DNA from: Acidobacteriota bacterium
Lineage (GTDB): Bacteria; Acidobacteriota; Terriglobia; Terriglobales; Acidobacteriaceae
Length of the DNA: 7,345 nt
Direction of reading: 5' to 3'
NCBI GenBank assembly: GCA_021810815.1
Contig: JAJZHR010000112.1
Span: 1 to 7,345, forward strand
How positions within the stretch are numbered: the first letter of the stretch is position 1; every line of letters begins with the position of its first letter. Below, piece after piece: positions 5,901-7,345 of this stretch. The notes under the pieces were generated by a model. It saw only the letters and a list, made by a program, of their open reading frames with translations, ran no database searches and was not told the origin of the DNA. The translations under genes were made by a program, and so were the position numbers.

Positions 5901-7345
5901 GCTGGAGGACGGAGGCGGGCTGGGTGCCGGCGGGCTGGGCTTGATCGAAGTGGGCGCGGATGCGCTCGGCGACGGGGCGGGAGACGACGGAGGTGAGGGC
6001 TTCGAGCGGAGCCTGGCTGACGCCGCGGACGCTGCCGAAGTGCTCGACCAGCCGCTTGCGGGTGAGAGCTCCGATGCCGGGGATGGAGAGCAGCTCGGAG
6101 TCGCGGTCGCGCATTTCGCGGCGCTTGCGATGGTAGGCGATGGCGAAGCGGTGGGACTCGTCGCGGATGAGCTGCACCAGATGCAGGACGGGGGAGCGGC
6201 GGTCGAGGGCGATGGGGTCCTGCTCCATGCCGCTGACGTAGATGAGCTCCTCGCGCTTGGCGATGGAGGCGAGCGGCTGCATGGTGAAGCCGAGGTCGTT
6301 GAGGGCGTCGGCTGCGGCGTGGAGCTGGCCGAGGCCGCCGTCGATGAGGACCAGGCTGGGCATGGGCGACTTCTCTTCGGCGATGCGCTTGTAGCGGCGG
6401 GCGACGACCTCGCGCATGGAGGCGAAGTCGTCCACACCCTGGACGGATTTGACCTGGAATTTCCGGTAGTCAGATTTCTTCATCGCTCCTTTTTCCCAGA
6501 CGACCATGGAGGCTACGGTTTCGGCTCCCTGGATGTGGGAGATGTCGAAGCACTCGATGCGCTGGGGGAGTTCGGGGAGCATGAGGGCGTCCTGCAGCGC
6601 CTCCTGGGTGGCGCGGATGCTGGGCTTGAGGACGCGGAAGCGCTGGTCGTAGGCCTGCTTGGCGTTCTGGCCGACGAGATCGACGAGGGAGCGTTTTTCG
6701 CCGCGCTGGGGGACGGCGATTTCGACCTTGTGGCCGCTGCGCTGGCAGAGGACGTCGGCGAGCAGTGCGCGGTCGGGGAAGTCGACGGGGACGAGGATGC
6801 TGCGCGGGATGTACTGCTGGCCGAGGTAGAGCTGCTTGAGCAGGGCGGAGAAGAAGGGGCCGGGATGGAAGCCGGGTTCGAGGGCGGCGGCTGCATCGTT
6901 TTCGGCTTCGGATTCGAGGGATTCGCCCAGCAGCTCCGGCAGGTCTTCCCAGAAGAAGTCGCGCTTGTCCACGACTTTGCCGGAGCGCATGTGGAAGAGG
7001 TTGACGGCGACCATCTCATTCTCGAAGTGGAAGCCGAAGACGTCTGCGTCCTCGTTGTCCACGGTGGCGATGCGCTGCTTCTCGCGCAGTTGATGCACGG
7101 TGATGATGAGGTCGCGGTATTTTGCGGCGAGCTCGAACTGCTCGCTGGCGGCGGCCTGCTGCATGCGCAGCTCCAGCGACTTCTCCAGGTCGGTGTGGCG
7201 TCCTTCGAGGACCATCTGCGCGTCGCGGACGGCCTCGCGGTACAGCTCCGGCGTGGTGAGGCCCTCGACGCAGGGGCCGAGGCAGCGCTTGATGTAGTAC
7301 TGCAGGCAGGCGCGGGGGTGGTAGCGGGAGAGATCCACCTTGCAG
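5848..7345 (-). CDS. uvrC: UvrC, nucleotide excision repair subunit (5' part missing)
   Basis: UvrC is the nuclease subunit of UvrABC, making incisions on both sides of a DNA lesion. Residues are counted from the valine codon at 7338-7336. The gene runs off the window, so the GIY-YIG domain (3' incision) is not seen. Four cysteines (7344-7342, then C11, C19, C23) sit around CLQYYIKRCLGPC. The UVR (UvrB-binding) helix pair is about 50-78. The RNase H-like nuclease domain (5' incision) shows FDISHIQG (D265), LIDGG (D333) and RDESHRFA (H396). Helix-hairpin-helix motifs follow: LLSIPGIGALTRKRLVEHFGS (about 417-436) and LTSVVSRPVAERI. A low-complexity tail (about 466-496) ends the protein; its last 16 residues are encoded inside repeat copy 2, across the terminator hairpin. 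Only 20 bases separate its stop from that of the convergent gene. Confidence 0.96.
   Translation of the reverse strand, partial: CKVDLSRYHPRACLQYYIKRCLGPCVEGLTTPELYREAVRDAQMVLEGRHTDLEKSLELRMQQAAASEQFELAAKYRDLIITVHQLREKQRIATVDNEDADVFGFHFENEMVAVNLFHMRSGKVVDKRDFFWEDLPELLGESLESEAENDAAAALEPGFHPGPFFSALLKQLYLGQQYIPRSILVPVDFPDRALLADVLCQRSGHKVEIAVPQRGEKRSLVDLVGQNAKQAYDQRFRVLKPSIRATQEALQDALMLPELPQRIECFDISHIQGAETVASMVVWEKGAMKKSDYRKFQVKSVQGVDDFASMREVVARRYKRIAEEKSPMPSLVLIDGGLGQLHAAADALNDLGFTMQPLASIAKREELIYVSGMEQDPIALDRRSPVLHLVQLIRDESHRFAIAYHRKRREMRDRDSELLSIPGIGALTRKRLVEHFGSVRGVSQAPLEALTSVVSRPVAERIRAHFDQAQPAGTQPASVLQPNESPVQSSDGAFRIIV
5861..5899. terminator. Shared terminator hairpin inside the uvrC 3' end
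   Basis: The hairpin is identical to the one in copy 1: left arm 5861-5874 with a bulged G, right arm 5884-5896, then TTT. On the + strand it follows the pseudo-protease stop by 33 bases and is a good terminator for that gene. On the - strand the same hairpin lies within uvrC codons, 11 bases before its stop, so it cannot act as a conventional post-stop terminator for uvrC without cutting into its message. Confidence 0.7.

Overview
The window is GC-rich bacterial chromosome. It carries a tRNA gene, four complete protein genes on the + strand and one truncated gene on the - strand. The gene content (HtpX, a DUF4149 membrane protein, a secreted family 3 glycoside hydrolase, a secreted DUF5666/M48-like protein, UvrC) and the GCG/CTG/GAG-rich codon use suggest an Acidobacteriota soil bacterium, possibly Acidobacteriaceae (Terriglobales). 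This is an inference from family recognition; no marker gene in the window settles it.

Layout. Positions 1-25 hold a short direct repeat. Positions 23-107 hold a tRNA-Leu (anticodon GAG, encoded CCA) on the - strand, reading out of the window. A 187-base divergent spacer follows, with a probable tRNA promoter and a G-run cluster able to form a G-quadruplex. Then come htpX (295-1146), a four-helix DUF4149 membrane protein (1204-1701) and a large exported GH3 beta-glycosidase (1851-4112). A 338-base gap (4113-4450) is dense in structure: a long hairpin, a 20-bp tandem repeat, copy 1 of a 75-bp repeat containing a terminator, a 24-bp partial duplication and a promoter. Next is an exported two-part protein (4451-5827) with DUF5666-like N-terminal repeats and an M48-like domain whose zinc and catalytic residues are all replaced. 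Last is uvrC on the - strand (5848 to beyond the window end), convergent with it.

The most interesting structure is around 4235-5900. The pseudo-protease gene lies between two direct copies of a 75-bp sequence that differ at one base. The second copy begins inside the stop codon of the pseudo-protease and also encodes the last 16 residues, the stop codon and the terminator hairpin of uvrC. Recombination between the copies would remove the gene exactly and still leave uvrC with an intact 3' end. This looks like a gene cassette inserted downstream of uvrC by duplication of its 3' end, or a dispersed terminator-bearing repeat.

The genes do not form one pathway. HtpX and the DUF4149 protein are both membrane proteins and may be co-transcribed. 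The GH3 enzyme is an independent exported polysaccharide- or oligosaccharide-degrading enzyme. UvrC belongs to nucleotide excision repair. The pseudo-protease has no known function that can be read from the sequence.
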